Assembly: GCF_021602155.1 (NCBI RefSeq)
Contig: NZ_BQHY01000013.1
Span: forward strand, 62,001 to 126,000
Length of the DNA: 64,000 bases
Origin: Pseudomonas parakoreensis
GTDB taxonomy: Bacteria > Pseudomonadota > Gammaproteobacteria > Pseudomonadales > Pseudomonadaceae
Direction: 5' to 3'
A model generated the notes under the pieces. The model searched no databases. It saw only the letters and a program-made list of their open reading frames with translations, and had not been told where the DNA came from. How positions within the stretch are numbered: position 1 is the first letter of the stretch; every line of letters begins with the position of its first letter. Positions 36,468-45,102 of this stretch are shown in pieces. Made by a program: the position numbers and the translations under genes.

Positions 36468-36635
36468 TCACTGCTCGTCCTCCTCCTCTTCATAATCATC
36501 CAAAGCCTCATCCGCATCATTCAACGGCACGGTCGCATCATCCATCAGCGACCCGGGATCCTCGTTGCCCGGATCATTGATAAACGGTAAACCGCTCGGG
36601 CCTTTTTCTTCCTTGCCTTCGGTTTCGGGCGTCAT
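36468..36635 (-). CDS. Small highly acidic protein, unknown function
   Basis: This 55-residue protein begins MTPETEGKEEKGPSGLPFIN and ends in a run of Asp and Glu (LDDYEEEEDEQ). GAGGT lies seven bases before the ATG. No domain is recognised. The strong acidity and good ribosome binding site make it a credible small gene in the gap between the HAD gene and the glycine-zipper genes. Confidence 0.6.
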   Translation of the reverse strand: MTPETEGKEEKGPSGLPFINDPGNEDPGSLMDDATVPLNDADEALDDYEEEEDEQ

Positions 36636-36717
36636 GGCAAACCTCTATGTCGGGTGGGTTGTATAACGTTCGAAAAGCCCTACAGCCAATCGTTCCAGTG
36701 TCCGACCGCCAGACACG

Positions 36718-36745
36718 AAAAACCCGGCACCAGGCCGGGTTTCCT
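36718..36745 (-). terminator. Intrinsic terminator after the first glycine-zipper gene
   Basis: The stem AACCCGGC/GCCGGGTT is followed on the minus strand by a T-run, 14 bases past the stop of the 36759 gene. Confidence 0.85.
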
Positions 36746-36758
36746 TTCGAATATTCAA

Positions 36759-37184
36759 TCAATGATGGCGGTTTTTGTGTTTGTACTTGTTGTGCTTGTG
36801 CCCCCCGCCGGAATGCCCGCTTCCGCCATCGTCACCCAGGTTGTTGCCCACCGCACCACCGGCTGCACCGCCCAAACCGGCACCGATGGCGGAGCCGGTG
36901 GAGCCGCCCAGGCTATTGCCAACCACCGAGCCGCCGGCAGCACCCAAGCCACCGCCAATGGCGGCTTCGGTGCGATTGTGTTTATTCGCTCCGACCGCGC
37001 TGCCTGCTGCGCCACCGACGCCTGCGCCAACCGCGGCACCAGTGCTGCCGCCGAGCTGGCCACCGACCACGTTACCGAGCACACCGCCCAGTCCGCCACC
37101 GACGGCGGCGCTACCATCGCCGGCGGCCATCGCACCTTGGGCGACCAGTAATCCGAAAAACAGTGCAGATAATGACAAACGCAT
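36759..37184 (-). CDS. Glycine-zipper repeat protein with signal peptide
   Basis: This 141-residue protein has a signal peptide (MRLSLSALFFGLLVAQGAMAA). A Gly/Ala-rich body follows, with GGGLGG, GGSTGAAVGAGVGGAAGSAVG and GGSTGSAIGAGLGGAAGGAVG, arranged as repeated glycine zippers expected to pair in a membrane. The tail is rich in His and Lys (GGGHKHNKYKHKNRHH) and could bind metal or surface. It is about 60% similar by eye to the neighbour at 37316, a tandem duplication; each gene has its own terminator. Confidence 0.8.
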   Translation of the reverse strand: MRLSLSALFFGLLVAQGAMAAGDGSAAVGGGLGGVLGNVVGGQLGGSTGAAVGAGVGGAAGSAVGANKHNRTEAAIGGGLGAAGGSVVGNSLGGSTGSAIGAGLGGAAGGAVGNNLGDDGGSGHSGGGHKHNKYKHKNRHH

Positions 37185-37272
37185 TTGAACCTCACAGTTC
37201 CCGAATCGGGACGGAATGCCCACAGGGCCTATGTCAGATTGGAGACATTTTTCGGAAAAACGTTCAGCCATG

Positions 37273-37299
37273 AAAAAGCCCGGTCGAGCCGGGCTTTTT
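37273..37299. terminator. Intrinsic terminator between the glycine-zipper paralogues
   Basis: AAAAAGCCCGG/CCGGGCTTTTT forms a symmetrical hairpin just past the 37316 gene. It can end transcription from both sides. Confidence 0.87.
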
Positions 37300-37315
37300 C
37301 TGACAACGTTCGCAA

Positions 37316-37684
37316 TCAGTGACGCTTGTGACCTTTGGACAGGTTGGCGCCGACGGCACCACCGGCAGCGCCACCCAGGCCGGCGCCAATGGTCGCGCCA
37401 TTTCGGCCGCCCAGGCTGTTGCCGATCACCGAACCACCGGCCGCGCCGACACCACCGCCGATAGCCGCCTTGGTGCGGCTGCCTTTGCCGGCGGCCATCG
37501 CACTGCCGGCCGCGCCTGCAACACCGGCACCAATCGCCGCGCCGGTGCTGCCGCCCATTTTCTGGCCGACCACATTACCCAGCGCACCACCCAGACCGCC
37601 GCCGAGTGCCGCAGTGCCTTCACCAGCCACCGCACCTTGAGCAACCAGAAGCCCCAGAACCAGAGCGGGCAATGTTAGACGCAT
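37316..37684 (-). CDS. Glycine-zipper repeat protein with signal peptide (paralogue)
   Basis: This 122-residue protein has signal peptide MRLTLPALVLGLLVAQGAVA followed by the same zipper layout as the 36759 protein: GGGLGGALGNVVGQKMGGSTG, GAGVAGAAGSAMA, GGGVGAAGGSVIGNSLGG and GAGLGGAAGGAVG. The C-terminus is short and basic (NLSKGHKRH) instead of His-rich. Periplasmic or outer-membrane location is expected. Function is unknown; glycine-zipper proteins often form oligomeric membrane structures or envelope lipoprotein-like scaffolds. Confidence 0.8.
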   Translation of the reverse strand: MRLTLPALVLGLLVAQGAVAGEGTAALGGGLGGALGNVVGQKMGGSTGAAIGAGVAGAAGSAMAAGKGSRTKAAIGGGVGAAGGSVIGNSLGGRNGATIGAGLGGAAGGAVGANLSKGHKRH

Positions 37685-37824
37685 GACAAAAACCTCAAAA
37701 ATAGGGAGACCAAAAAGGGGCCGAGATTGAAAGCTGCCGACGCGCTGAAGTCCAGAAAAATCAGCTGCCGCCGAGCACTAGGCGCCGATTGGACAGCGTT
37801 TTTGCAAAAGGTTTTATTGCAGGC

Positions 37825-37852
37825 AAAAAAAAGCCCGCTGGGGAGACGGGCT
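37825..37852 (-). terminator. Orphan minus-strand terminator
   Basis: On the minus strand the stem AGCCCG/CGGGCT is followed by T8. The next minus-strand gene upstream (38011) already has its own terminator at 37972-37998, so this one serves no annotated gene. Confidence 0.7.
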
Positions 37853-37971
37853 GGAGACTTGCTTTCTAACGGATGGCTTCACCCTACGTCCGTGGACGTG
37901 AAAAGTTTGTGAAAAAAAACCGAATCTGCCCTATCACTTGTAGGAGATTTCCTTTCATAAACATCAGGCAT

Positions 37972-37998
37972 AAAAAACCCCGTTAATAGACGGGGTTG
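37972..37998. terminator. Intrinsic terminator after the 38011 gene
   Basis: ACCCCGT/ACGGGGT stem with a T6 run on the minus strand, directly after the 38011-38199 gene. Apart from this and the 37825 hairpin, the 37685-38010 gap shows no gene. Confidence 0.85.
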
Positions 37999-38010
37999 TT
38001 TGGTCTCACC

Positions 38011-38199
38011 TTACTTTCTTGAACGGGCCGAAACCTTCGGAAGGAATTTGGCTTTCGGCCCCTTGGGCGTAGTGGACTTGATCTTGCCGGTCTGCACCGG
38101 GTCCTCGCCAAAGCCCGATTGGTACTCCGTCTGGCCGCAACGGACACAGTTGTTGAATGAAAACTCGGCTCCATCATCTTCGATATACGGATCAGTCAT
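38011..38199 (-). CDS. Small CxxC protein, unknown function
   Basis: This 62-residue protein begins MTDPYIEDDGAEFSFNN and contains one CVRCG motif, with a basic C-terminal third (TPKGPKAKFLPKVSARSRK). GGAGAGG precedes the ATG and a terminator follows the stop, so it is a good small gene. A single CxxC is not enough for a standard zinc ribbon, so metal binding would need a dimer or partner. Confidence 0.7.
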   Translation of the reverse strand: MTDPYIEDDGAEFSFNNCVRCGQTEYQSGFGEDPVQTGKIKSTTPKGPKAKFLPKVSARSRK

Positions 38200-38413
38200 A
38201 GCCTCTCCCCTTTGCAATAGATCGACACCGGCAAAGCCCTTTTGCCCGAAAAAATATCGACCTCCAAGGCTTTTGAGACTAGCCGGTCATTACTGGACTT
38301 GTGGTTCAGTTCGACCGATGCCCGACGAATGGCCTACACCTCTTCAACATCCCAGTGCCCGAAGGCGCCCTGAAGCTTAAGGGATCCAAGCCATGGCGCT
38401 GACCTGCACAACC

Positions 38414-38734
38414 TCAACGCAACTTGACCGCTGTGCCGGTCGCGAACACCACAACCATGCCGCCCTTGCCCGCCGGCATACTGATCTCGAAATCCAGCCC
38501 GACCACCGCATCCGCCTGCAACGCTCGAGCCCGCTCCTTGATCTCGTCCGTCGCCTGAACCCGCGCCTCTTTCAACGCCCGCTCCAGCGTCTGCGAGCGC
38601 CCACCGAAAAAGTCGCGCATGCCGGCAAACAGATCACGAATCACATTGACGCCCTGCACCGACTCCGCGCTGACAATGTCCAGGTACGCGGTGATCTGGC
38701 GGCCTTCGATGGCGTGGGTGGTGGAGATGATCAT
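38414..38734 (-). CDS. YbjQ/UPF0145 family protein
   Basis: This 106-residue YbjQ-family (heavy-metal-binding-domain-like) protein has the family sequence MIISTTHAIEGRQITAYLDI, then VIRDLFAGMRDFFGGRS and DAVVGLDFEIS. The ATG at 38734 is chosen; the frame stays open upstream only because it reads through the tRNA-Ser gene. The function of the family is unsettled. Confidence 0.88.
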   Translation of the reverse strand: MIISTTHAIEGRQITAYLDIVSAESVQGVNVIRDLFAGMRDFFGGRSQTLERALKEARVQATDEIKERARALQADAVVGLDFEISMPAGKGGMVVVFATGTAVKLR

Positions 38735-38847
38735 GGGAACCGTCCTTTTTCTGCGGATAAAGTGGCGATTGTAATGTGCTATGACCCTCCTGGCCGAACA
38801 CTGCCAGCGCAACTTGCGCAGCGGATTAAAATCCAGACGCCAGAAAC

Positions 38848-38887
38848 CACAAAACCCCTGATCTCTTTCGAAATCAGGGGTTTTGTG
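38848..38887. terminator. Bidirectional terminator behind tRNA-Ser
   Basis: Perfect 15-base arms (38848-38862 and 38873-38887) contain CCCCTGAT with A/T runs at the base. They lie ten bases past the 3' end of the minus-strand tRNA. Confidence 0.85.
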
Positions 38888-38896
38888 TATTGAATT

Positions 38897-38986
38897 TGGC
38901 GGTGAAGGAGAGATTCGAACTCTCGATACAGTTTCCTGTATACACACTTTCCAGGCGTGCTCCTTAAGCCACTCGGACACTTCACC
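38897..38986 (-). tRNA. tRNA-Ser (anticodon GGA)
   Basis: This 90-nt tRNA reads UCC (and UCU) serine codons. The acceptor stem GGTGAAG/CTTCACC, discriminator G and encoded CCA are visible. The anticodon loop CTGGAAA sits on a CACGC/GTGTG stem. The long variable arm expected of serine tRNAs follows (TATACAGGAAACTGTA region), then the T loop TTCGAAT. Confidence 0.96.
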
Positions 38987-39281
38987 GTATCTCTTCAAAC
39001 ATGTTCTGTCTGTCGAGGCGCGCTAATGTAGTCGAAAGCTTTTCTGATGGCAAACTTTTTTTCAGAATTTTCATGCGCTTAAGGCATAAAGGCGTTTCGT
39101 CCCACCTTGGCCGATGGCAAACCGGACAATCTCTGGTGACGGCCACCCTTTTATATAGAAGCAGAACGGCGTGCTACGCCGGGCGCGGCCGGAAACGGTG
39201 ACTGGTGGGTCAGTCACGGCGCTTTACCTGGCCTGCGGTGGTGGGTAACGTCTGCCCATCTTTCTTACAAGGAATAGCGTC

Positions 39282-39971
39282 ATGAGTGAGTTGATTGCCT
39301 ACCACCTCGAAGACGGTATCGCGACCCTGACCTTGAACAACGGCAAGGTCAATGCCATTTCCCCGGACGTGATTGCGGCGTTCAACGCGGCGCTGGATCA
39401 GGCGAAGACTGATCGTGCCATCGTGATCATTACCGGTCAGCCGGGAATTCTATCGGGCGGCTATGACTTGAAGGTGATGACCGCCGGGCCTAAAGAAGCC
39501 GTGGCGCTGGTCACTGCTGGCTCGACCCTCGCCCGCCGCCTGCTCTCTCATCCGTTCCCGGTGATTGTCGCCTGCCCTGGTCACGCGGTGGCCAAAGGCG
39601 CGTTCCTGCTGTTGTCTGCCGATTACCGCATCGGCGTTGAGGGCCCGTTCAGCATCGGCCTGAACGAAGTGCAGATCGGCATGACCATGCACCACGCCGG
39701 CATCGAGCTGGCCCGTGATCGCCTGCGTCGCTCGGCGTTCCACCGCTCGGTGATCAACGGCGAGATGTTTGATCCAAAAAGCGCGGTGGATGCCGGTTTC
39801 CTCGACAAGGTGGTGGCTGCCGAAGAGCTGCAAGGTGCAGCCCTGGCAGCAGCGCGTCAGTTGAAGAAGATCAACATGAACGCGCACAAGAACACCAAGC
39901 TCAAAGTGCGCAAGGCACTGCTCGAAGCCCTCGACAACGCGATCATTCAGGATCAGGAGCATCTGGGTTAA
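39282..39971 (+). CDS. Crotonase/enoyl-CoA hydratase-family protein
   Basis: This 229-residue crotonase-fold protein has the oxyanion-hole segments GILSGGYDLKVM and CPGHAVAKGAFLLLSADYRIG. The usual catalytic glutamate of hydratases in the second segment (consensus GGG-E) is not obvious, so it may be an isomerase or another crotonase. The start has AAGGAA upstream and a terminator follows directly, so it is a single-gene unit. Nothing recognisable lies in the 294 bases between it and tRNA-Ser. Confidence 0.88.
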   Translation: MSELIAYHLEDGIATLTLNNGKVNAISPDVIAAFNAALDQAKTDRAIVIITGQPGILSGGYDLKVMTAGPKEAVALVTAGSTLARRLLSHPFPVIVACPGHAVAKGAFLLLSADYRIGVEGPFSIGLNEVQIGMTMHHAGIELARDRLRRSAFHRSVINGEMFDPKSAVDAGFLDKVVAAEELQGAALAAARQLKKINMNAHKNTKLKVRKALLEALDNAIIQDQEHLG

Positions 39972-39994
39972 ACCCACGCTTCCCAAGCCGAAGA

Positions 39995-40023
39995 AAAGCC
40001 CGACCGTCGTGTCGGGCTTTTTC
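39995..40023 (+). terminator. Intrinsic terminator after the crotonase gene
   Basis: The stem GCCCGAC/GTCGGGC is followed by T5, with a matching A-run upstream. Confidence 0.88.
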
Positions 40024-40188
40024 CTGCGCGTTCGGTTGATCAAGCATCAACGGCTCTAGGACGGGTCTGACGGTCGACTCGGAAACATGCGCTTAAACAT
40101 CGCCTATCTCCGCACTCTATAGCAGCAATTGCCGAAAACAGTGCACATCCGTACACTGCGCCACCTTTTGTCCCGGTGGGGCCTGAAA

Positions 40189-40911
40189 ATGCTGTTTGTG
40201 TTTCGTATGTTATTGATGGGCCTGCACTTTATTCTGGCCGGCGTGCTGGGCGTGATCCTCGGGCTGTGCCGTCCGTTCAACCCGGACAACAGCCGACTGT
40301 GCGCCCGCCTCTACGCGCTACCTGCCATGTGTATTTTGCGTTTGCGTGTGAAGGCTGATGTCGGCCCGTTGATGAACAAGCCCGACAGCTGCGTGATCGT
40401 TGCCAACCATCAGTCCAACTACGACCTGTTCGTGTTCGGCAACGTGGTGCCCCGGCGGACTGTGTGCATCGGCAAGAAAAGCCTGAAATGGGTGCCGCTG
40501 TTCGGGCAACTGTTCTGGCTGGCAGGCAACGTGTTGATTGATCGTGGGAACGCGCACAAGGCGCGCAAGTCGATGCTCACCACCACCCACACCTTGCAAC
40601 ACGAAGACACGTCGATCTGGGTGTTCCCGGAAGGCACGCGCAACCTCGGTGAAGAACTGCTGCCATTCAAGAAAGGCGCGTTCCAGATGGCGATCGCCGC
40701 CGGTGTGCCGATTGTGCCGGTATGCGTCAGCAGCTACATCAAGCACATGCGCCTGAACCGCTGGCGCAGCGGGAAAATTCTCATACGCTCGCTGCCGGCG
40801 ATTCCTACAGCCGGGCTGACCATGGATGACATGCCCATGCTCATGTCCCAGTGCCGTGAACAGATGCGGGAATGCATCGCCGCGATGGATCAGCAGCTGC
40901 AAGCTGCGTGA
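40189..40911 (+). CDS. plsC: 1-acyl-sn-glycerol-3-phosphate acyltransferase (PlsC family)
   Basis: This ~240-residue membrane-bound acyltransferase makes phosphatidic acid from lysophosphatidic acid. It has an N-terminal hydrophobic segment (MLFVFRMLLMGLHFILAG). The catalytic motif is NHQSNYD (HX4D) and the acceptor-binding motif FPEGTRN. VPIVPVCVSSYI is also conserved. The ATG at 40189 is chosen, but a GTG at 40141 is in frame. Pseudomonas carries several PlsC paralogues; which one this is cannot be said. Confidence 0.9.
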   Translation: MLFVFRMLLMGLHFILAGVLGVILGLCRPFNPDNSRLCARLYALPAMCILRLRVKADVGPLMNKPDSCVIVANHQSNYDLFVFGNVVPRRTVCIGKKSLKWVPLFGQLFWLAGNVLIDRGNAHKARKSMLTTTHTLQHEDTSIWVFPEGTRNLGEELLPFKKGAFQMAIAAGVPIVPVCVSSYIKHMRLNRWRSGKILIRSLPAIPTAGLTMDDMPMLMSQCREQMRECIAAMDQQLQAA

Positions 40912-40917
40912 AAAACC

Positions 40918-40943
40918 AACCCGCCTCGTGCGGGTTTTCTTTT
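40918..40943 (+). terminator. Intrinsic terminator after plsC
   Basis: The stem AACCCGC/GCGGGTT is followed by TTCTTTT, six bases past the stop codon. Confidence 0.88.
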
Positions 40944-41045
40944 GCCGGGTGAACTGTGCAGATTTCACTGACTCTCAAGCAGCGACACGGCTAAGCTGAA
41001 GCCTTGTATTCCCTGCCATCTGCCAAGAAGAAGTGAATCACCACC

Positions 41046-42017
41046 ATGGGTCGAGTTGTTGCTGCTGCGGTTTACAGCGCCGGTAAGAAAGTCACCAATA
41101 TCACGCTTGACGAAGGCGCCGCCTGGGCCGCAAAAACCGGGCATTTTGTCTGGATCGGTCTGGAAGAGCCGGACGCTCAGGAGCTGGCCAATCTGCAACG
41201 CCAGTTCAACCTGCACGAACTGGCCATCGAAGACGCCCTGGAAAAACACAGCCGGCCAAAGCTGGAAACCTTTGGTGACGCCTTGTTTATCGTCACCTAC
41301 TCGCCGATCCGCGAGCATGGGATTTTGCAGTTCATCGAAACGCATATCTTCGCCGGCAAGGGCTACATCATCACCGCCCGCAACGGCCACTCGGCGTCCT
41401 ATGCGCATGTCCGCCAGCGCTGTGAGGCGCGGCCGCTGTTGCTCGAGCACGGCGAAGATTTCGTCCTCTATGCACTGCTGGATTTCGTGATCGAAAACTA
41501 CCAGCCAGTCGGCGAAGCGATTCATGCCGAGATTGATGAACTGGAGCGCAACGTGCTGTGCAGTGCGTTGAACGAGCATGACATCCAGAAACTTCACGGC
41601 CTGCGCCGCGATGTGTTGCGCCTGCGCCGTTATGCAGCGCCGATGGTGGAGATTGGCGAGGAGCTGCAGAAACTGAGTTTCCCGTTCATCGACAAGAACA
41701 TGCGCCCGTACTTCCGCGACGTGCAGATTCACGTCACGCGGCAGATGGAAGACCTGACAACGCTGGCGGACATTGCCAGCCAGACCATCGAGATCGGCGT
41801 GTTGCTGGAGGCGTCACGGCAAAGTGTGGTGCAACGCAAGTTTGCCGCGTGGGCGGCGATTCTGGCGTTCCCGACGGCGGTGGCGGGGATTTACGGGATG
41901 AACTTCCAGAACATGCCGGAGCTGAGCTGGCATTACGGCTATTTCGCTGTGCTGGGGTTTATCACGGTGGGGTGCGTGAGTTTGTGGGCGAGTTTCAAGA
42001 GGTCGGGGTGGTTATAG
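41046..42017 (+). CDS. corA: CorA-family magnesium/cobalt transporter
   Basis: This 323-residue CorA transporter has a cytoplasmic domain and two C-terminal helices. The canonical YGMNFQNMPEL follows the first helix (the GMN selectivity motif). The sequence RKFAAWAAILAFPTAVAGIYGMNF is typical. It differs from the GIN-type CmaX at 8872, so the window encodes both branches of the superfamily. A family-A REP follows the stop. Confidence 0.93.
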   Translation: MGRVVAAAVYSAGKKVTNITLDEGAAWAAKTGHFVWIGLEEPDAQELANLQRQFNLHELAIEDALEKHSRPKLETFGDALFIVTYSPIREHGILQFIETHIFAGKGYIITARNGHSASYAHVRQRCEARPLLLEHGEDFVLYALLDFVIENYQPVGEAIHAEIDELERNVLCSALNEHDIQKLHGLRRDVLRLRRYAAPMVEIGEELQKLSFPFIDKNMRPYFRDVQIHVTRQMEDLTTLADIASQTIEIGVLLEASRQSVVQRKFAAWAAILAFPTAVAGIYGMNFQNMPELSWHYGYFAVLGFITVGCVSLWASFKRSGWL

Positions 42018-42029
42018 GGAAGCAAATGC

Positions 42030-42107
42030 AAAAGATCGCAGCCTGCGGCAGCTCCTACATTGGGATGGTGTACACCCTGTAGGAGCTGCCGCAGGCTGCG
42101 ATCTTTT
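42030..42107. repeat. REP doublet, family A, reversed configuration
   Basis: Perfect 30-base arms beginning AAAAGATCGCAGCCTGCGGC (42030-42059) and ending GGCTGCGATCTTTT (42078-42107) lie between convergent corA and the amidotransferase gene. Confidence 0.88.
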
Positions 42108-42116
42108 GATCTGCTA

Positions 42117-42839
42117 TCAAGCAGCTTCTGGCTTGTGCGCCACAAACCGCATCATCCATTCCGCCACGGTGGTGCCATGGTGCTCCTGCTCCAGGCTGGC
42201 CACGCCTTGGGAATAGATCTGTGACCCCAGCGCGTCCTGGCGCAGATCCAGCAGTGCCCGCGAATAGTCGTGGATGAATTCCGGGTGGCCCTGGAAGCAC
42301 AGCACCTGATCGTTGATGTGGTACGCGGCAAACGGGCAGAAATCGCTGGAGGCAATGACCGTGGCGTTTTCCGGCAACGCCGTGACCTGATCCTGGTGGC
42401 TGATCAGCAACGTCAGCTCTTCCCGCACCGGGCTCATCCACGGCGCCTTGGCCGCCAGTTTGTAGTTGTGGGTGCCGACACCCCAGCCCTGAGTGGCGCG
42501 CTCACTCTTGCCGCCCAGCAACAGCGCCAGCAGTTGATGGCCAAAGCACACGCCGAGCAGCTTGTCGCCACGCTCGTAACGGGTCAGCAGGTATTGCTTG
42601 AGAGTCTGGATCCACGGGTCGGTGCCGAACGAATCGGCCTTGCTGCCAGTGATCAGGTACGCATCGAAGGTCAGATCGTCGCTTGGGTATTCACCCTGCA
42701 TCACGTTGTACACGGTGAACTCGGCGGCAATCGGTTGCTGCGAGAACAGGCGCTGGAACATCTGCCCGTAACCCTGATATTGATCGACCAGTTCCGGACG
42801 CAGGATGTCGGTTTCCAGAATGCAGATGCGTAGCGACAT
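42117..42839 (-). CDS. Class-I glutamine amidotransferase
   Basis: This 240-residue GATase1 domain protein has the nucleophile elbow LLGVCFGHQLLA and the histidine in CFQGHPEF, so the triad is plausible. There is no fused synthase domain. Stand-alone members of this group (GuaA-like amidotransferases) hydrolyse gamma-glutamyl or glutamine substrates in detoxification or catabolism. The start at 42839 gives MSLRICILETD. It precedes nothing obvious in its operon; the beta-oxidation genes lie upstream on the same strand with a 94-base gap. Confidence 0.88.
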   Translation of the reverse strand: MSLRICILETDILRPELVDQYQGYGQMFQRLFSQQPIAAEFTVYNVMQGEYPSDDLTFDAYLITGSKADSFGTDPWIQTLKQYLLTRYERGDKLLGVCFGHQLLALLLGGKSERATQGWGVGTHNYKLAAKAPWMSPVREELTLLISHQDQVTALPENATVIASSDFCPFAAYHINDQVLCFQGHPEFIHDYSRALLDLRQDALGSQIYSQGVASLEQEHHGTTVAEWMMRFVAHKPEAA

Positions 42840-42933
42840 AAAAAATACCTGACACGTGATGGGAATAATGAACACCCAGAGCCTGCCTTGAAACACCCCG
42901 GCAAGGCAAGCCCCGCAGCGCTCAGCCGATCAC

Positions 42934-45078
42934 TTAAAACAACTCGCCTTTCGCGGCTTTTTCCAGCAACAACGCCGGTGGCGCAAAGCGCTCGCCGTAC
43001 TGCTCGGCCAGATACTGCGCGCGTGCGACGAAGTCCTGCACGCCGTACTGATTGATAAATTGCAATGCGCCGCCGGTCCATGGGGCAAATCCAATGCCGA
43101 AGATCGAGCCGACGTTGGCATCCGCCGTCGAAGTCAGCACGCCCTCCTCCACACAGCGCACGGTTTCCAGGGCCTGCACGAACAGCAGACGATCACGCAC
43201 ATCCTTCGGCGAAATCTGCCCGTCAGCCTTCTCGAAACGCGTCTTCAGCTCCGGCCACAGATGCTTCTGACCACCCGCCGGGTAATCGTAGAAGCCCCCG
43301 CCGGCAGCTTTGCCCGGGCGCTTGTATTCGTTGAGCAGCAAGTCAATCACAGCGAACGCCGGATGCTCTGTCAGCGGTTTCCCTTCCGCTTGCAGGTCCT
43401 TGGCCGTTTGCTGACGGATATGGCTCATCAGGCTGAGGGAAACTTCGTCGGAGATCGCCAGCGGCCCGACCGGCATCCCGGCCTTGCGCGCTTCGGTCTC
43501 GATCATCGGCGCACTCACACCCTCGCCGAGCATGGCGATACCTTCGTTGGTGAAAGTGCCGAACACCCGCGAGGTAAAGAAGCCACGACTGTCGTTGACC
43601 ACGATCGGGGTTTTCTTGATCTGCAGGACGAAGTCGAAACCACGCGCCAGGGTTTCAGCACTGGTCTGCGCACCCTTGATGATTTCCACCAGCGGCATTT
43701 TGTCCACCGGGCTGAAGAAATGCAGACCGATGAACTTGCTCTGATCGGGTACTGCCGTCGCCAGTCCGGTGATCGGCAACGTTGATGTGTTGGAGGCAAT
43801 CACCGCGTCAGGACCGACAATCTTTTGCGCTGCAGAGGAAACGTTGGCCTTCAGTTCACGGTCTTCGAACACCGCCTCGATGATCAGATCGCAACCCGCC
43901 AGATCGGCATCGCTCTCGCTGGCCTGGATCCGTGCCAGCACCGCCTCGCGTTTTTCAGCCGTCATCTGCCCACGGGCGACTTTCTTGTCCAGCAATGCCG
44001 CCGAGTGGGCCTTGCCCTTCTCGGCCGCCGCCAGGTTGATGTCCTTGAGCACCACGTCGATACCGGCCGAAGCACTGACGAAGGCGATACCGGCGCCCAT
44101 CATGCCTGCGCCGAGCACACCGACCTTGCGCGTGACATAGGGCTCAAAGCCCTGCGGCCGCGAACCGCCGGCATTGATTTCGTTGAGCTGAAACCAGAAG
44201 GTGCCGATCAGGTTTTTCGAAATCTGCCCGGTGGTCAGTTCGGTGAAGTAACGCGTTTCGATCAGGTGCGCGGTGTCGAAGTCGACCTGCGCGCCCTCCA
44301 CCGCCGCGCAGAGGATTTTCTCCGGCGCGGGCAGCGTGCCCTGAGTCTTGCTGCGCAGGATTGACGGCGCAATCGCCAGCATCTGCGCGACCTTCGGATT
44401 CGACGGCGTGCCGCCGGGAATCTGGTAGCCCTTCACATCCCAGCGCTGCACCGCACTCGGGTTGGCGACAATCCAGGCGCGCGCCTTGGCCAGCAACTCG
44501 TCACGATCCGCCGCCAGCTCATCGATCAGACCGGCCTGCAACGCCTGCTGTGGGCGGATCTTCTTGCCTTCGAGCAGATACGGCAGCGCCTTTTCGATCC
44601 CCAGCATACGCACCATACGCACCACCCCGCCGCCGCCCGGCAACAGTCCGAGGGTTACTTCCGGCAGACCGAGTTGCACCGCCGCATCGTCCAGCGCCAC
44701 CCGGTGATGGCACGCCAGGCAGATTTCCCAGCCTCCGCCGAGCGCCGCACCGTTGATCGCTGCGACCACCGGTTTGCCGAGGGTTTCCAGGGTGCGCAAT
44801 TGCCCCTTGAGGCCCAGCACCATGTCATAGAACGCTTTGGCCTCGGGTTTACCGACCTTGATCAGCTCATTGAGATCGCCGCCGGCAAAGAAGGTTTTCT
44901 TCGCCGAGGTGATGATGACCCCGGCAATGCTGTCTTTTTCCGCCACCAGCCGCGCGACGCAGGCGCCCATGGCCTGGCGGTATACGGCGTTCATGGTGTT
45001 GGCGCTCTGGCCCGGCATGTCGATGGTCAGCACGACGATGGCGTCCTGACCTTTTTCGTAACGAATGGCTTCGCTCAT
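42934..45078 (-). CDS. Fatty-acid oxidation multifunctional enzyme (enoyl-CoA hydratase / 3-hydroxyacyl-CoA dehydrogenase)
   Basis: This 714-residue FadB/FadJ-type protein has an N-terminal crotonase domain (FFAGGDLNELIKVG, INGAALGGGWEICLACHHR) for hydratase activity. The NAD-binding 3-hydroxyacyl-CoA dehydrogenase domain starts near residue 325 (GVLGAGMMGAGIAFVSASAG, then GLHFFSPVDKMPLVEII). It lies 24 bases downstream of a thiolase gene in one operon and completes the beta-oxidation spiral. It is a second set distinct from the housekeeping fadBA of the genus. Confidence 0.92.
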   Translation of the reverse strand: MSEAIRYEKGQDAIVVLTIDMPGQSANTMNAVYRQAMGACVARLVAEKDSIAGVIITSAKKTFFAGGDLNELIKVGKPEAKAFYDMVLGLKGQLRTLETLGKPVVAAINGAALGGGWEICLACHHRVALDDAAVQLGLPEVTLGLLPGGGGVVRMVRMLGIEKALPYLLEGKKIRPQQALQAGLIDELAADRDELLAKARAWIVANPSAVQRWDVKGYQIPGGTPSNPKVAQMLAIAPSILRSKTQGTLPAPEKILCAAVEGAQVDFDTAHLIETRYFTELTTGQISKNLIGTFWFQLNEINAGGSRPQGFEPYVTRKVGVLGAGMMGAGIAFVSASAGIDVVLKDINLAAAEKGKAHSAALLDKKVARGQMTAEKREAVLARIQASESDADLAGCDLIIEAVFEDRELKANVSSAAQKIVGPDAVIASNTSTLPITGLATAVPDQSKFIGLHFFSPVDKMPLVEIIKGAQTSAETLARGFDFVLQIKKTPIVVNDSRGFFTSRVFGTFTNEGIAMLGEGVSAPMIETEARKAGMPVGPLAISDEVSLSLMSHIRQQTAKDLQAEGKPLTEHPAFAVIDLLLNEYKRPGKAAGGGFYDYPAGGQKHLWPELKTRFEKADGQISPKDVRDRLLFVQALETVRCVEEGVLTSTADANVGSIFGIGFAPWTGGALQFINQYGVQDFVARAQYLAEQYGERFAPPALLLEKAAKGELF

Positions 45079-45102
45079 AACAAGATTCCTTGAATTCGGG
45101 GC

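Noticed and set aside
38735-38998. N-terminal extension of the YbjQ gene
   Set aside because: The upstream in-frame sequence is the tRNA-Ser gene and its flank; the conserved protein starts at 38734.
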